Shown in pieces: positions 56,082 through 64,000 of a stretch of DNA of 64,000 nucleotides. The position numbers were made by a program, and so were the translations under genes. Source of the DNA: an uncultured Planctomycetaceae bacterium. GTDB lineage: Bacteria; Planctomycetota; Planctomycetia; Pirellulales; Pirellulaceae. The stretch spans positions 1 to 64,000 of the forward strand of contig CALMEE010000143.1 of the NCBI GenBank assembly GCA_937862885.1. Reading direction: 5' to 3'. Every line of letters starts with the position of its first letter. The stretch's first letter is position 1. The notes beneath the pieces are model-generated. The model saw only the letters and a program-made list of their open reading frames with translations, was not told where the DNA came from and searched no databases.

Positions 56082-57815
56082 ATGCACGACTATTCAAGCA
56101 ACTTTTGTCAGAAACTATCGGTGGTTGGCCGGTTTTTAGTTTTGGTATCCTGCTGGCTGAGCATCGTATTGTCGTTCGCTTCTCCAATCGTTTGTGCACA
56201 AGCGACGCTGGACGAACGGAAAGCTGCGCGTCGCGAGTTTCAATCGCTCGAATTGATTACTTCTCGATTTGGCGGATGGATTTTTATGCCCGGCCTGCCT
56301 CCACGAATTGTTTGGCGCGACGCGGAGGCAGCCCGCCAGTTCGGACTAGACCCGGGCTTTTCAGTGCGTTGGTTCGATGCGGAACTGCGTGAAGCGGACC
56401 GGCCAGATACTCCCGGCCGTTGGCTGTCTTGGCTCGAAGGCACCGCTCCAAATGGTACACCCTTTCGCCGTTCGTTTACGCTGTATGCTCTGCCGAATCT
56501 TGGCGAGCAGAGCTACGCGCCAGACTTTTCCGTTGAATTCCCCAATTTTCCCGGTGATGATGCTCCGGCGGCCTGGCGAGAACATCAAATCGAATTTCGC
56601 CGGGAGGCAAGAGATTTTTTGTTCCGTGGACTGGCTGATCACGAGAAGGGAGCGATCTTGGTCGCGGGCATTGCCGAATCGCAGGAATTGGGCCGACCGA
56701 AAAGGTTTGTTGAATGGGCGTCCACCATTAACGACGATTTCCATCTGGCATTAAAACTTAAGCTATTGGGCCTGAGTGAAAAGGTGCGCACGCTCGCCCC
56801 GCCGAGGATGCGAGTGGAACCAGCCCCAATTATTCGCGAAGGTACTGCCGCTGAGGCAGGAGTTCCGGAATCTGCTAAAGCAGTCATCGATGCTTTCTGC
56901 AGAGAATGGTGTGAGGCAAGCGGTGAACCATTTGTGGTCCTGGTTGCCAAGCGAGGAGTTGTTATCACTCACACGGCGTTTAGCAATGAACGGAAGAACA
57001 AAAAGATAGATCTGGACTATCGTTGTTGGACAGCCTCGATTACCAAGACGATCACGGCTTTGATGTTCAGTCAATTTGCCGATCAAGGATTGATACCCTA
57101 CGAGGTACAACTTGGCGAAGTGTTTTCCGATTACCCAGAGGAACCTTTTGTTCCGACGTTTGGCCAATTACTCAATCACACGAGTGGACTCAGTGGGCAT
57201 ACCGAATGGGGGGGCATGCGCAACCCACATCTGGAGAATATCGTCCTGAACGGAATCGACGTGAACGAGCCTGGATCGAAACTAGAGTATTGCGGTCAAG
57301 GATTTGAGTTGGCCGCAAAAGCGATGGAGATAGTAACTGCTAAGACGGCGATTCGGATATTCCATGACCATTTGTTTGAGCCGCTAGGATTTGGCGATGT
57401 TGTCATGGGCAACGCCAGTTCTGACGGTGAGTTTACAGCCCTGGAGTTGGCAATTCTCGGGCAATGGATGGCCAATCGAGGAAGTTACGGTGATTGGGAG
57501 TTCATCCGAGAGGAGACTTTCGACCGGATGCTGCCGCGAAAATTGAATGTTCCGGGTGCCAACGTCGAACAAGGTTATGGTTTGCACAGGGTACGCCATC
57601 GTCGTCCGGAAGCAAATCCGAACTCGCTGGATCCAGCGGATTTGCTCTTCAGCGATTCAACGTTCGGTCACGGCTCGTTTTCGGGATGTATTTTGGTGGT
57701 CGATCCCGCTCAACAACTGGTAATTGCCCAAGCGCGTCGCAAGTTTGATGGTGCCGACAATGACTACTACGCACGATTTTTCCAGGTCATCGCCAAAGCC
57801 ATTGAAATGGAATAG
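56082..57815 (+). CDS. Exported serine hydrolase (class C beta-lactamase/esterase-like)
   Basis: 577 residues from ATG 56082, which has AAAGG nearby; the frame is open to 56034. A hydrophobic FLVLVSCWLSIVLSF with AQA is a signal peptide. Residues about 60-250 form an unidentified domain. The beta-lactamase-like domain (about 270-577) has CWTASITKTITAL (SxxK). The second motif is KLEYCGQGFEL, with YCG where YxN is usual. FGHGSFSGC corresponds to the H/KTG region. It may be an esterase or peptidase. It follows the TPR gene by 77 bases. Confidence 0.87.
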   Translation: MHDYSSNFCQKLSVVGRFLVLVSCWLSIVLSFASPIVCAQATLDERKAARREFQSLELITSRFGGWIFMPGLPPRIVWRDAEAARQFGLDPGFSVRWFDAELREADRPDTPGRWLSWLEGTAPNGTPFRRSFTLYALPNLGEQSYAPDFSVEFPNFPGDDAPAAWREHQIEFRREARDFLFRGLADHEKGAILVAGIAESQELGRPKRFVEWASTINDDFHLALKLKLLGLSEKVRTLAPPRMRVEPAPIIREGTAAEAGVPESAKAVIDAFCREWCEASGEPFVVLVAKRGVVITHTAFSNERKNKKIDLDYRCWTASITKTITALMFSQFADQGLIPYEVQLGEVFSDYPEEPFVPTFGQLLNHTSGLSGHTEWGGMRNPHLENIVLNGIDVNEPGSKLEYCGQGFELAAKAMEIVTAKTAIRIFHDHLFEPLGFGDVVMGNASSDGEFTALELAILGQWMANRGSYGDWEFIREETFDRMLPRKLNVPGANVEQGYGLHRVRHRRPEANPNSLDPADLLFSDSTFGHGSFSGCILVVDPAQQLVIAQARRKFDGADNDYYARFFQVIAKAIEME

Positions 57816-57937
57816 TCGGAAATTGCAAAAACGGATGAGTTATTGGTTCGACCGTCATCTTGTATGCGAAGATGCAGCATCCATCGGTCAAGGAAGAAAA
57901 CGCTGTTCTCCAGAAGATCCGCACACAGAAGCAAAGG

Positions 57938-59359
57938 TCATGCGACCATCGCCTTTTTCCCGGGTGTGCGTAAGTTGAATAGACCGAAAATCTCATCACG
58001 TGACATTTTTGAACGGCGCACGTGATCCGTACCTTGCAGCATCATGTCGAACATTTCGCGTTTGGATTCCAGCACTTCGTTGATGCGTTCTTCGATGGTG
58101 TTGCTCGCCAGGAATCGGGTGACAGTCACGCTGCCCGAGCTGCCCAAGCGATGGGCGCGATTGATGGCTTGGTCCTCGACGGCCGGATTCCACCAGCGGT
58201 CAAACAGAAAGACATAACGGCAGAATTGCAAATTGAGTCCAACACTGCCGGCTCCGTAGCTCATTAGCAGGACATGCGAATTCGGATCAGATTTAAATTG
58301 GTCCAAGATCGCATCGCGTTGCTTGGAGGGAATTCGCCCGTGGTACTGCAGGGGGTTGGCTTGTGGAAGTCGCTCGGCGATCAACTTGAGCGTTTCGACC
58401 CATTGACTAAATATGATTGCCTTTTGCCCACTAGCGATCACTTCGGCCAGATCTGCTTCTAAGCGTTGCATCTTGCAGCTTTCGCCAGTGGCTGGATCAA
58501 AGTTGCAAATCTGTTTGAGTCGCAAGACCAACTCGAAGACATGTTGCACGGTTAACGCGTCCCCGATTTCGTTGAGTCGAACCACGCCGTTTGACTCGGC
58601 TCGCTCGTAGGTGATTTGTTGTTCCTGGGTCAGTTCAAGTTCCGCGTCGCGCATGAGTTTGGGCGGCATGTCTTCCAGCACCTGATCTTTGGTGCGGCGT
58701 AAAATGAAGTCTCGGGATTCTTTGGCAATTTTCCGCGCTGGCATTTCCGGTTTGAGGAATCCTTGCTTGATGAACTCAAAAATGCCTACAAGGTCCTGTG
58801 GGCTATTTTCCACTGGCGTGCCCGTGAGTGCCCAACTTCGTTGCCGCGGTAGCGACCGCACAACTTTGCTGGTGTTGCTTGCGGGGTTTTTGATCCGTTG
58901 CGCTTCATCCAGCATCACCAGATCGTATTCGTGCCCGCACGCATCGATGAGCCGTTTATCGCGCGTGACCAATTCGTAGTTCGTAATCTTCACCGGCAGA
59001 TTGGCGTTCCAAATTGCTTGCCGCTTTGCCAGGCTACCTTCAACAGTTACTGCGTTGATTTCTGGCGCCCAAAGCTTGAATTCACGTTGCCAGTTGGTAA
59101 CGAGCGGCTTGGGGCAAATCAATAACACGCTGTTGATCATGTTGGCGCGAAACAAAAGCCGAATGGTTGTTACGGACTGCATGGTTTTGCCCAAGCCCAT
59201 TTCGTCAGCCAAAATAGCGGCTTGCCGCGGAAACAAGAACGCGATTCCAGCATACTGATAAGGAAACGGTTCAAATGGAAATTGGATATCGCTGGAATGA
59301 ATGAGTGATTGCAAAGACGGTTGCAGCAAATAGAACAATCGATCTTTGATACGAATCAT
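57938..59359 (-). CDS. SNF2-family DEAD-like ATPase/helicase
   Basis: 473 residues from ATG 59359, whose ATGA overlaps the stop of the small upstream gene. Motifs in order: FPYQYAGIAFLFPRQAAILA, DEMGLGKTMQSV (Walker A), LDEAQRIKNP (DEAQ box), SWALTGTPVENS, then the helicase C domain with IIFSQWVETLKL, LLMSYGAGSVGLNLQFCRYV and DRWWNPAVEDQAINRAHRLG. It would translocate on double-stranded DNA with ATP. No nuclease, SWIM or other domain is attached. Its role is open: transcription recycling (RapA-like) or chromosome remodelling are possible. Confidence 0.92.
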   Translation of the reverse strand: MIRIKDRLFYLLQPSLQSLIHSSDIQFPFEPFPYQYAGIAFLFPRQAAILADEMGLGKTMQSVTTIRLLFRANMINSVLLICPKPLVTNWQREFKLWAPEINAVTVEGSLAKRQAIWNANLPVKITNYELVTRDKRLIDACGHEYDLVMLDEAQRIKNPASNTSKVVRSLPRQRSWALTGTPVENSPQDLVGIFEFIKQGFLKPEMPARKIAKESRDFILRRTKDQVLEDMPPKLMRDAELELTQEQQITYERAESNGVVRLNEIGDALTVQHVFELVLRLKQICNFDPATGESCKMQRLEADLAEVIASGQKAIIFSQWVETLKLIAERLPQANPLQYHGRIPSKQRDAILDQFKSDPNSHVLLMSYGAGSVGLNLQFCRYVFLFDRWWNPAVEDQAINRAHRLGSSGSVTVTRFLASNTIEERINEVLESKREMFDMMLQGTDHVRRSKMSRDEIFGLFNLRTPGKKAMVA

Positions 59360-59562
59360 GTCGCTGGGCGGATGAAATCGCGAGAGTTTTTGCGAACGAC
59401 TTCGAGCTGGTTGAAGTGGAACGTCATTTGATCGAGGATCTTGGGGCTCACGCCGTGCCACTTGTCGATTGGAATCGTGCGGCGGTTGTGCGATACCACC
59501 GATAACGGAGGTAGAATTGAAAAAGTAACTTTTGGTTTCAACTCGCAATGGCTTGATGCCAC
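59356..59562 (-). CDS. Possible small protein coupled to the SNF2 gene
   Basis: 68 codons from GTG 59562, stop overlapping the SNF2 ATG (ATGA). The second half (DKWHGVSPKILDQMTFHFNQ, LEVVRKNSRDFIRP) is protein-like with a strong third-position bias. I do not recognise a family. A longer overlapping frame in the SNF2 reading frame (59639 to 59360) is an alternative N-terminus for the ATPase but reads less like protein. The two may be parts of one gene after a frameshift. Confidence 0.5.
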   Translation of the reverse strand: MASSHCELKPKVTFSILPPLSVVSHNRRTIPIDKWHGVSPKILDQMTFHFNQLEVVRKNSRDFIRPAT

Positions 59563-59733
59563 AGCTCAAAATCTTGGGATGACTGAACTGCAAAGCTAAC
59601 TCGCTTCGTATTTGGAGTTGATTATCCAACTTTGTCACGCTGACCTGAGTAAGAAAAACAATGTGGCGGAAATGAGTGCGACGATGGCGTCAAAGCGTGT
59701 TTAACACGCTTTGGTGTTCTGAAAGCAGAGTCT

Positions 59734-60390
59734 TCATGCTGCTGCGGCTTGTGCTTCAGCTAAAGCGTCGCGGATTCGTTGAAAAGGTTCCTTTAGACAA
59801 TAGTGTTGCGAAAACGCCTGCAGCTTCCGAATCTCAGTGTTTGCGTCGTGGGTTAGCGCGATGTGTTCGGTAATTTGTTGGTTTACCCAATCACGAAGAT
59901 GGAGTGGCAAATACATGTGGGAACTGATGGTCAGTCCGCCGCGCTGTGGCAAACCCAAATCACCGTTATGTTCTGCGCCACTTGGCGAAGTCGAGCCAGC
60001 AGATGGGTTTGAGGGGGCGACTGCGTCTGGATCTTTGACGTGAATGATCGCCAGAGGGTAACGCAGCGCGCTTTGTATCGAAACTGCTTCAAAAGTGTCC
60101 AATAAGATCAGATCGGGAGTGCTGCGAGATCGTTCAAGGAGGGTTGCGGCAATCACTTCGCCAATCACGTGTTCTCGCAGTCTCGCGCCGTACAGGATTT
60201 GCTGCGTCTTGGTGGCTAAAATTGGAAGAGAACAATGAAACTCGCGAGGATGTCCAAAGCCATTGAGGATCAAGTAACCACCGCAGTAACCAAGTCCGGC
60301 GATTTCGATGACGGTGAGAAAGCCAAAACACCAAGCTTCGTCCAGCAAGGGGACCTGTTCGATTGCGTTCGCGGATATCGGATGGTTCAT
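59734..60390 (-). CDS. Hypothetical protein
   Basis: 218 residues. GFLTVIEIAGLGYCGGYLILNG is a possible hydrophobic region, but not clearly a signal peptide. ATLLERSRSTPDLILLDTFEAVSIQSALRYPLAIIHVKDP is a regular alpha-beta pattern. The C-terminus is helical (LRDWVNQQITEHIALTHDAN). I do not recognise a family; it may be restricted to planctomycetes. It is first in the minus-strand group with the SNF2 gene. Confidence 0.6.
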   Translation of the reverse strand: MNHPISANAIEQVPLLDEAWCFGFLTVIEIAGLGYCGGYLILNGFGHPREFHCSLPILATKTQQILYGARLREHVIGEVIAATLLERSRSTPDLILLDTFEAVSIQSALRYPLAIIHVKDPDAVAPSNPSAGSTSPSGAEHNGDLGLPQRGGLTISSHMYLPLHLRDWVNQQITEHIALTHDANTEIRKLQAFSQHYCLKEPFQRIRDALAEAQAAAA

Positions 60391-60748
60391 CGAACAATTG
60401 TCTGGTTAAGTTCGCGACGTGGCGTGAGCATATCGGTATGTCGGCAGCAGGCTTCACGTTGCTTTAAACTTGAACGAAGGGTGATCGACCAGACTAGAAA
60501 TTCAATCGCTGGAATCGGGAAAGTTTACCTAATCAAATTTGTCAAGTGTCTAAATCGAAGAAAATATAGCGAATGTAGGGAAACCATTAATTGCATTGAT
60601 TTGGGGGGTTGATCGATTTCAACCAACGATTGTTGAACTGCTTCACGGAATCGCAATTTTTGGTAATTAGTCGGTGATTCAGATTCTCGACAAATGACCG
60701 CTACGTGCTTATACTGGAGTCATCAAGTCGAACTATTAGGAGACCTTA
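60391..60748. other. Divergent intergenic stretch
   Basis: 358 bases between two divergent hypothetical genes, the likely site of two promoters. The end just before 60749 has AGGAG (60738-60742), a good ribosome site for the rightward gene. I could not place a firm promoter or operator. Confidence 0.4.
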
Positions 60749-61219
60749 ATGAGCCAAAGCCCGAAGGAATATACGCCATTGTTCCAATACGAAGTCTCGA
60801 CGGAGCAACCAAATGCGGTCATCGGTCACAGCAAGCACGAGACGAGCAATGAAGTAGTTGATTTGCTGCGACAACTTGTGATCGGACAGGATCGCCAGAA
60901 TGAATTGCTGGAGGAACTTGTTGAACAGATGAATGCTCAGCAGAGGCAACGTGCAAACGAATTGGGGCAATGGAAAGACGCGAATCCTATTTTGGCTCGG
61001 CGTTGTCGCTTGGCTGCGGAAGCACTTGGTCAAGTTCAAACAGAATTTCTGCACAGCATGACTGTGGATGTCAACGAGAATTACGAAGCCATGATGGAAG
61101 GCGACTTTGTGCTTAATGAATTTGTTGACAAATACGGGCCGAGACTGGCCCATCTCAACGGTGTGTTGCAGTTGTTATCCCAGTTGGGAAGTAATAACCA
61201 CAATCATTCCAGTCTTTAA
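60749..61219 (+). CDS. Hypothetical protein, helical, conserved-looking
   Basis: 156 residues. TAGGAG lies upstream. The middle (NEVVDLLRQLVIGQDRQNEL, LEELVEQMNAQQRQRANE) is a predicted coiled coil and the C-terminus (FVLNEFVDKYGPRLAHLNGV) another helix pair. It is Gln/Asn/Glu-rich, with no cysteine cluster and no signal peptide. Proteins like this recur in Pirellulales genomes; I cannot assign a role. The next gene, a hydrolase, begins 33 bases after its stop. Confidence 0.75.
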   Translation: MSQSPKEYTPLFQYEVSTEQPNAVIGHSKHETSNEVVDLLRQLVIGQDRQNELLEELVEQMNAQQRQRANELGQWKDANPILARRCRLAAEALGQVQTEFLHSMTVDVNENYEAMMEGDFVLNEFVDKYGPRLAHLNGVLQLLSQLGSNNHNHSSL

Positions 61220-61252
61220 AATCGGCCTCGTTAGCCACGGATCCTCTCATCG

Positions 61253-62122
61253 ATGAACGGCGAACTTGTTCGGGTCCAAACGGCCGACAATGTGCATTTG
61301 CATGGACTTGTTTTGCCATCCAAGGCGCGAGGAGAAACCACGATTGATGCGGCCGTTTTTATTCATGGGCTTGCCGGTAATTTCTACGGCTCGCGCCTGG
61401 ATGAATATGTGGCGAGCGAAATGCATCAGTGCGGGATCACTGTAGCCCGCATCAATACACGCGGGCACGATAACGTCAACCAGACTTCCAAAAACGGCCA
61501 GACGGTAACCCAAGGTGCTGCTTACGAAATCGTCGATGATTGCCGATACGATGTACGGGCTTGGTGTGACTTTCTTGTTGAGCGCGGTCACCAGCGACTG
61601 CTGTTGATGGGACATAGTCTGGGTGCGATTAAATCGATTTATTCGCAGGCCCTCGACGCGCATCCGAACGTCGTAGGTATCGTGGCAATTTCGGCATCGA
61701 GATTGAGCTATGAGAAATTTTTGGACCTGCCAACAGCGATAAAATTAAAACATTGGCTCAAAGTCGCTGATGCGCATATCGCCGCGTCACAGGGCGAAAC
61801 ATTGCTGGCTGTTGATTTTCCGTTTCCCACATTGATTTCAGCCGCCGCCTATCGAGACAAATACGGTGAAGCAGACCGTTACAACTGGCTGAAGTATATT
61901 CAGCAGGTCAACGTTCCGACGTTGTTGACTTTTGGCTCACGTGAACTTGCGGAGCATTCAGCATTCATTGACATCTTGAATGATATCGAGCAGCTCAACT
62001 TAGATCCCTCGCTATTTGAAATTGGTGTCATCGAGGGTGCCAACCACTTCTACGTAGCACGACTTAAGTTGTTGGGAGATCAGATAGTAAAGTGGTTGCG
62101 GAATCATGACGGTGTCTCTTAG
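61253..62122 (+). CDS. Alpha/beta hydrolase
   Basis: 289 residues. VFIHGLAGNFYGSRLDEYVA gives the oxyanion HG; INTRGHDN is the strand 4 loop; LMGHSLGAIKSIYSQA holds the nucleophile serine (GHSLG); VIEGANHFYV supplies the histidine. No signal peptide, so cytoplasmic. The substrate cannot be read; a DUF1749-like or lipase-like alpha/beta-hydrolase is closest. It lies 33 bases behind the coiled-coil protein gene and could share its transcript. Confidence 0.88.
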   Translation: MNGELVRVQTADNVHLHGLVLPSKARGETTIDAAVFIHGLAGNFYGSRLDEYVASEMHQCGITVARINTRGHDNVNQTSKNGQTVTQGAAYEIVDDCRYDVRAWCDFLVERGHQRLLLMGHSLGAIKSIYSQALDAHPNVVGIVAISASRLSYEKFLDLPTAIKLKHWLKVADAHIAASQGETLLAVDFPFPTLISAAAYRDKYGEADRYNWLKYIQQVNVPTLLTFGSRELAEHSAFIDILNDIEQLNLDPSLFEIGVIEGANHFYVARLKLLGDQIVKWLRNHDGVS

Positions 62123-62676
62123 CCGCTTTTGAAATTGGCGACGCTAGTCAGCCATGGAGGGCACAGAGTTTGCAGAGCGAGGGATTTGACTTCGTCAATG
62201 AATTTCGAGAATGGTTCGACCAAGCCAAACTACTCGACCGACCATTGCAACAACAAATTGTCCCCAATCGACAAGTTTGGCGGAGCGTGTAGATCTGAGA
62301 CATCTTCTCGCCCGATGAGGGGGTGCAATTTAATTGAAGCAATTCGATTTTCCCTTTCGACTTCTCGAGTTGAAGCCAGGCGGGTTGGTCGCGGCGGGCC
62401 TACTTTACCCAGTTCTAGCTACGATTATTGAGCTTTGCTTAAATTCGACCGCAAAAAGTGAAAAAAAGTGCTTGCATCGGATATGCTTATATCGAAGAAA
62501 AATAATTCAAAAAAGTCGAATGTCGGCCGGATAATGCATGAATTGGTCTTTTCAGTAGTTTTGCTTTTTAGCAAACTGCCTTCACAGATAGGTTGACCAA
62601 AAGACCTGGAGTTTGTGTGCCTATTGGGTTTACGCAGCAAACCAATTTTGTTTAAGAGAATACACCGACGATTCAA
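62123..62676. other. Gene-poor stretch before fcl
   Basis: 554 bases. Open frames at 62129-62431 and 62334-62534 have no recognisable content. It probably contains the fcl promoter and some decayed sequence. Confidence 0.35.
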
Positions 62677-63738
62677 ATGCGCAATTCCACAACTGAACTG
62701 CTCAACGCAAAGATTTATATTGCCGGGCATCGAGGCATGGTCGGCTCTGCGGTTTGCCGCCGGTTAGGGAGCATTGGTTGCCAAAACTTGGTGGTGCGCG
62801 ACTCAAGACAACTCGATTTGCGCGACCAATCAGCCGTGCATGAGTTCTTCGCTTGCGAGCGTCCCGAGGTCGTTGTGTTTTGTGCTGCAAAAGTTGGCGG
62901 TATCCACGCGAATAATGCTTATCCGGCCGAATTCATCTATGACAATCTGATGATGGCGGCAAATGCCGTTCATGCGGCGTATATCAACCGTGCGCGTCGT
63001 TTTTTGTTCTTGGGCAGCACCTGCATTTATCCTCGGGAGACTGCGCAACCCATTCAAGAATCAGCGTTATTGACCAGCCCTCTAGAAAAAACCAACGAAG
63101 CCTACGCGATTGCAAAGATCAGTGGCCTGAAGATGTGTGAGTTCTATCGGCGGCAGTACGGAGTCATGTTCCACTCAGCCATGCCCACGAATTTGTATGG
63201 ACCGGGAGACAACTATCATCCAGAGAATTCACACGTTCTGCCTGCCATGATTCGTCGGTTTCATGAGGCAGTCCAGCAGCGGTTGCCGGAGGTCGTTATC
63301 TGGGGAACAGGCAAGCCCCGCCGTGACTTGTTGCACGTCGATGATTTGGCAGCGGCGATTGAGCTCCTACTAACGGTGGAAAATCCTCCTGATTGGGTAA
63401 ATGTCGGATCAGGGGTCGACGTTTCGATCAGGGAATTGGCTGATACGGTAGCCGAAATTGTTGGATTCAAAGGTGAAATCAAGCATGACTTGTCCAAGCC
63501 CGATGGAACCATGCTCAAGTTGGCTGATATTTCAACCATTCGAGGGCTGGGATGGCAACCGCAGATCAGTTTGCGGCGGGGAATTGAGGACACTTATCGA
63601 GATTTTTGTAATTCATATCGAAGCGGTTCCAGCGGTGAACGAACGCATGAACTGAGCGGCAACCCGTTGGAAAACGCCATCGATTCACCAGGTTCTAAAC
63701 AGAGAATAATGCCTGGCCAACAAAAAAGTTGTGCATGA
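62677..63738 (+). CDS. fcl: GDP-L-fucose synthase
   Basis: 353 residues. [20 protein letters not shown] binds NADP(H); the SDR catalytic site is STCIYP plus [10 protein letters not shown] (YxxxK). [19 protein letters not shown] is the GDP-sugar segment. The enzyme epimerises and reduces GDP-4-keto-6-deoxymannose to GDP-L-fucose. The C-terminus has an extra tail of about 40 residues beyond the usual end. gmd starts 52 bases downstream, giving the two-step pathway in one operon, in reversed order. Confidence 0.96.
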   Translation: MRNSTTELLNAKIYIAGHRGMVGSAVCRRLGSIGCQNLVVRDSRQLDLRDQSAVHEFFACERPEVVVFCAAKVGGIHANNAYPAEFIYDNLMMAANAVHAAYINRARRFLFLGSTCIYPRETAQPIQESALLTSPLEKTNEAYAIAKISGLKMCEFYRRQYGVMFHSAMPTNLYGPGDNYHPENSHVLPAMIRRFHEAVQQRLPEVVIWGTGKPRRDLLHVDDLAAAIELLLTVENPPDWVNVGSGVDVSIRELADTVAEIVGFKGEIKHDLSKPDGTMLKLADISTIRGLGWQPQISLRRGIEDTYRDFCNSYRSGSSGERTHELSGNPLENAIDSPGSKQRIMPGQQKSCA

Positions 63739-63769
63739 AGCACGCAACCAAAAACTAGACGTCACTTAA

Positions 63770-64000
<231 letters not shown>

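Overview
The window looks like part of a chromosome from a marine or freshwater planctomycete of the Pirellulales (Rhodopirellula/Blastopirellula type). This is inferred from family content, not from a marker-gene search. The evidence is exported DUF1080 and DUF6265 proteins, a bacterial tetrahydromethanopterin formyltransferase, many small lipoproteins, scattered single-gene operons, poor use of Shine-Dalgarno sites, and REP palindromes with tyrosine-transposase remnants. No phage, plasmid or CRISPR signal was seen.

Layout. 1-4.2 kb is housekeeping: a ROK kinase, a Sua5/YrdC-protein phosphatase fusion coupled to rpiB, then pyrH and frr. A decayed IS630 copy follows at 4.24-4.85 kb, then a Tat-exported alkaline phosphatase, a TPR lipoprotein and a DUF167 protein. 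8.6-16.7 kb is a compact four-gene minus-strand operon for inorganic carbon uptake. It encodes DabA (zinc, carbonic-anhydrase-like), a NuoL-like DabB, a second NuoM-like membrane subunit, and a SulP transporter carrying STAS and PII-like (SbtB-like) domains on one chain. 17.6-20.5 kb holds a PaaK-type adenylate-forming enzyme, a SufS-like PLP enzyme and a DUF971 protein. 20.7-29.8 kb holds exported and hypothetical proteins: DUF1080, a condensation-type acyltransferase with a broken start, tRNA-His, AraC plus DUF6265, and a 1375-residue exported protein with a sugar-hydrolase-like barrel.

30-35.5 kb: EttA, a DUF3127 protein, a membrane-anchored protein whose frame is interrupted by one TGA followed by a SECIS-like hairpin, and an oxidoreductase/glycosyltransferase pair. 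36.7-45.9 kb is central metabolism and signalling: sucCD (with a diverged sucD scrap downstream), AtuA opposite an enoyl-CoA hydratase, an FHA-GAF-cyclase, lpdA and rpsD. 46-54.6 kb mixes small exported proteins, HemW, a metallo-hydrolase coupled to a receiver-like protein, the formyltransferase and an RsmB-type methyltransferase with transposase, REP and hsdM debris. 55-64 kb: a TPR protein, a serine hydrolase, an SNF2 ATPase operon, two planctomycete hypotheticals and the start of the GDP-fucose pathway (fcl, then gmd running off the end).

The two observations most worth following are the DAB-SulP-PII operon, which joins two kinds of bicarbonate transporter and a putative nucleotide/bicarbonate sensor in one overlapping transcription unit, and the in-frame TGA gene at 32.4-32.9 kb, which may be a selenoprotein.
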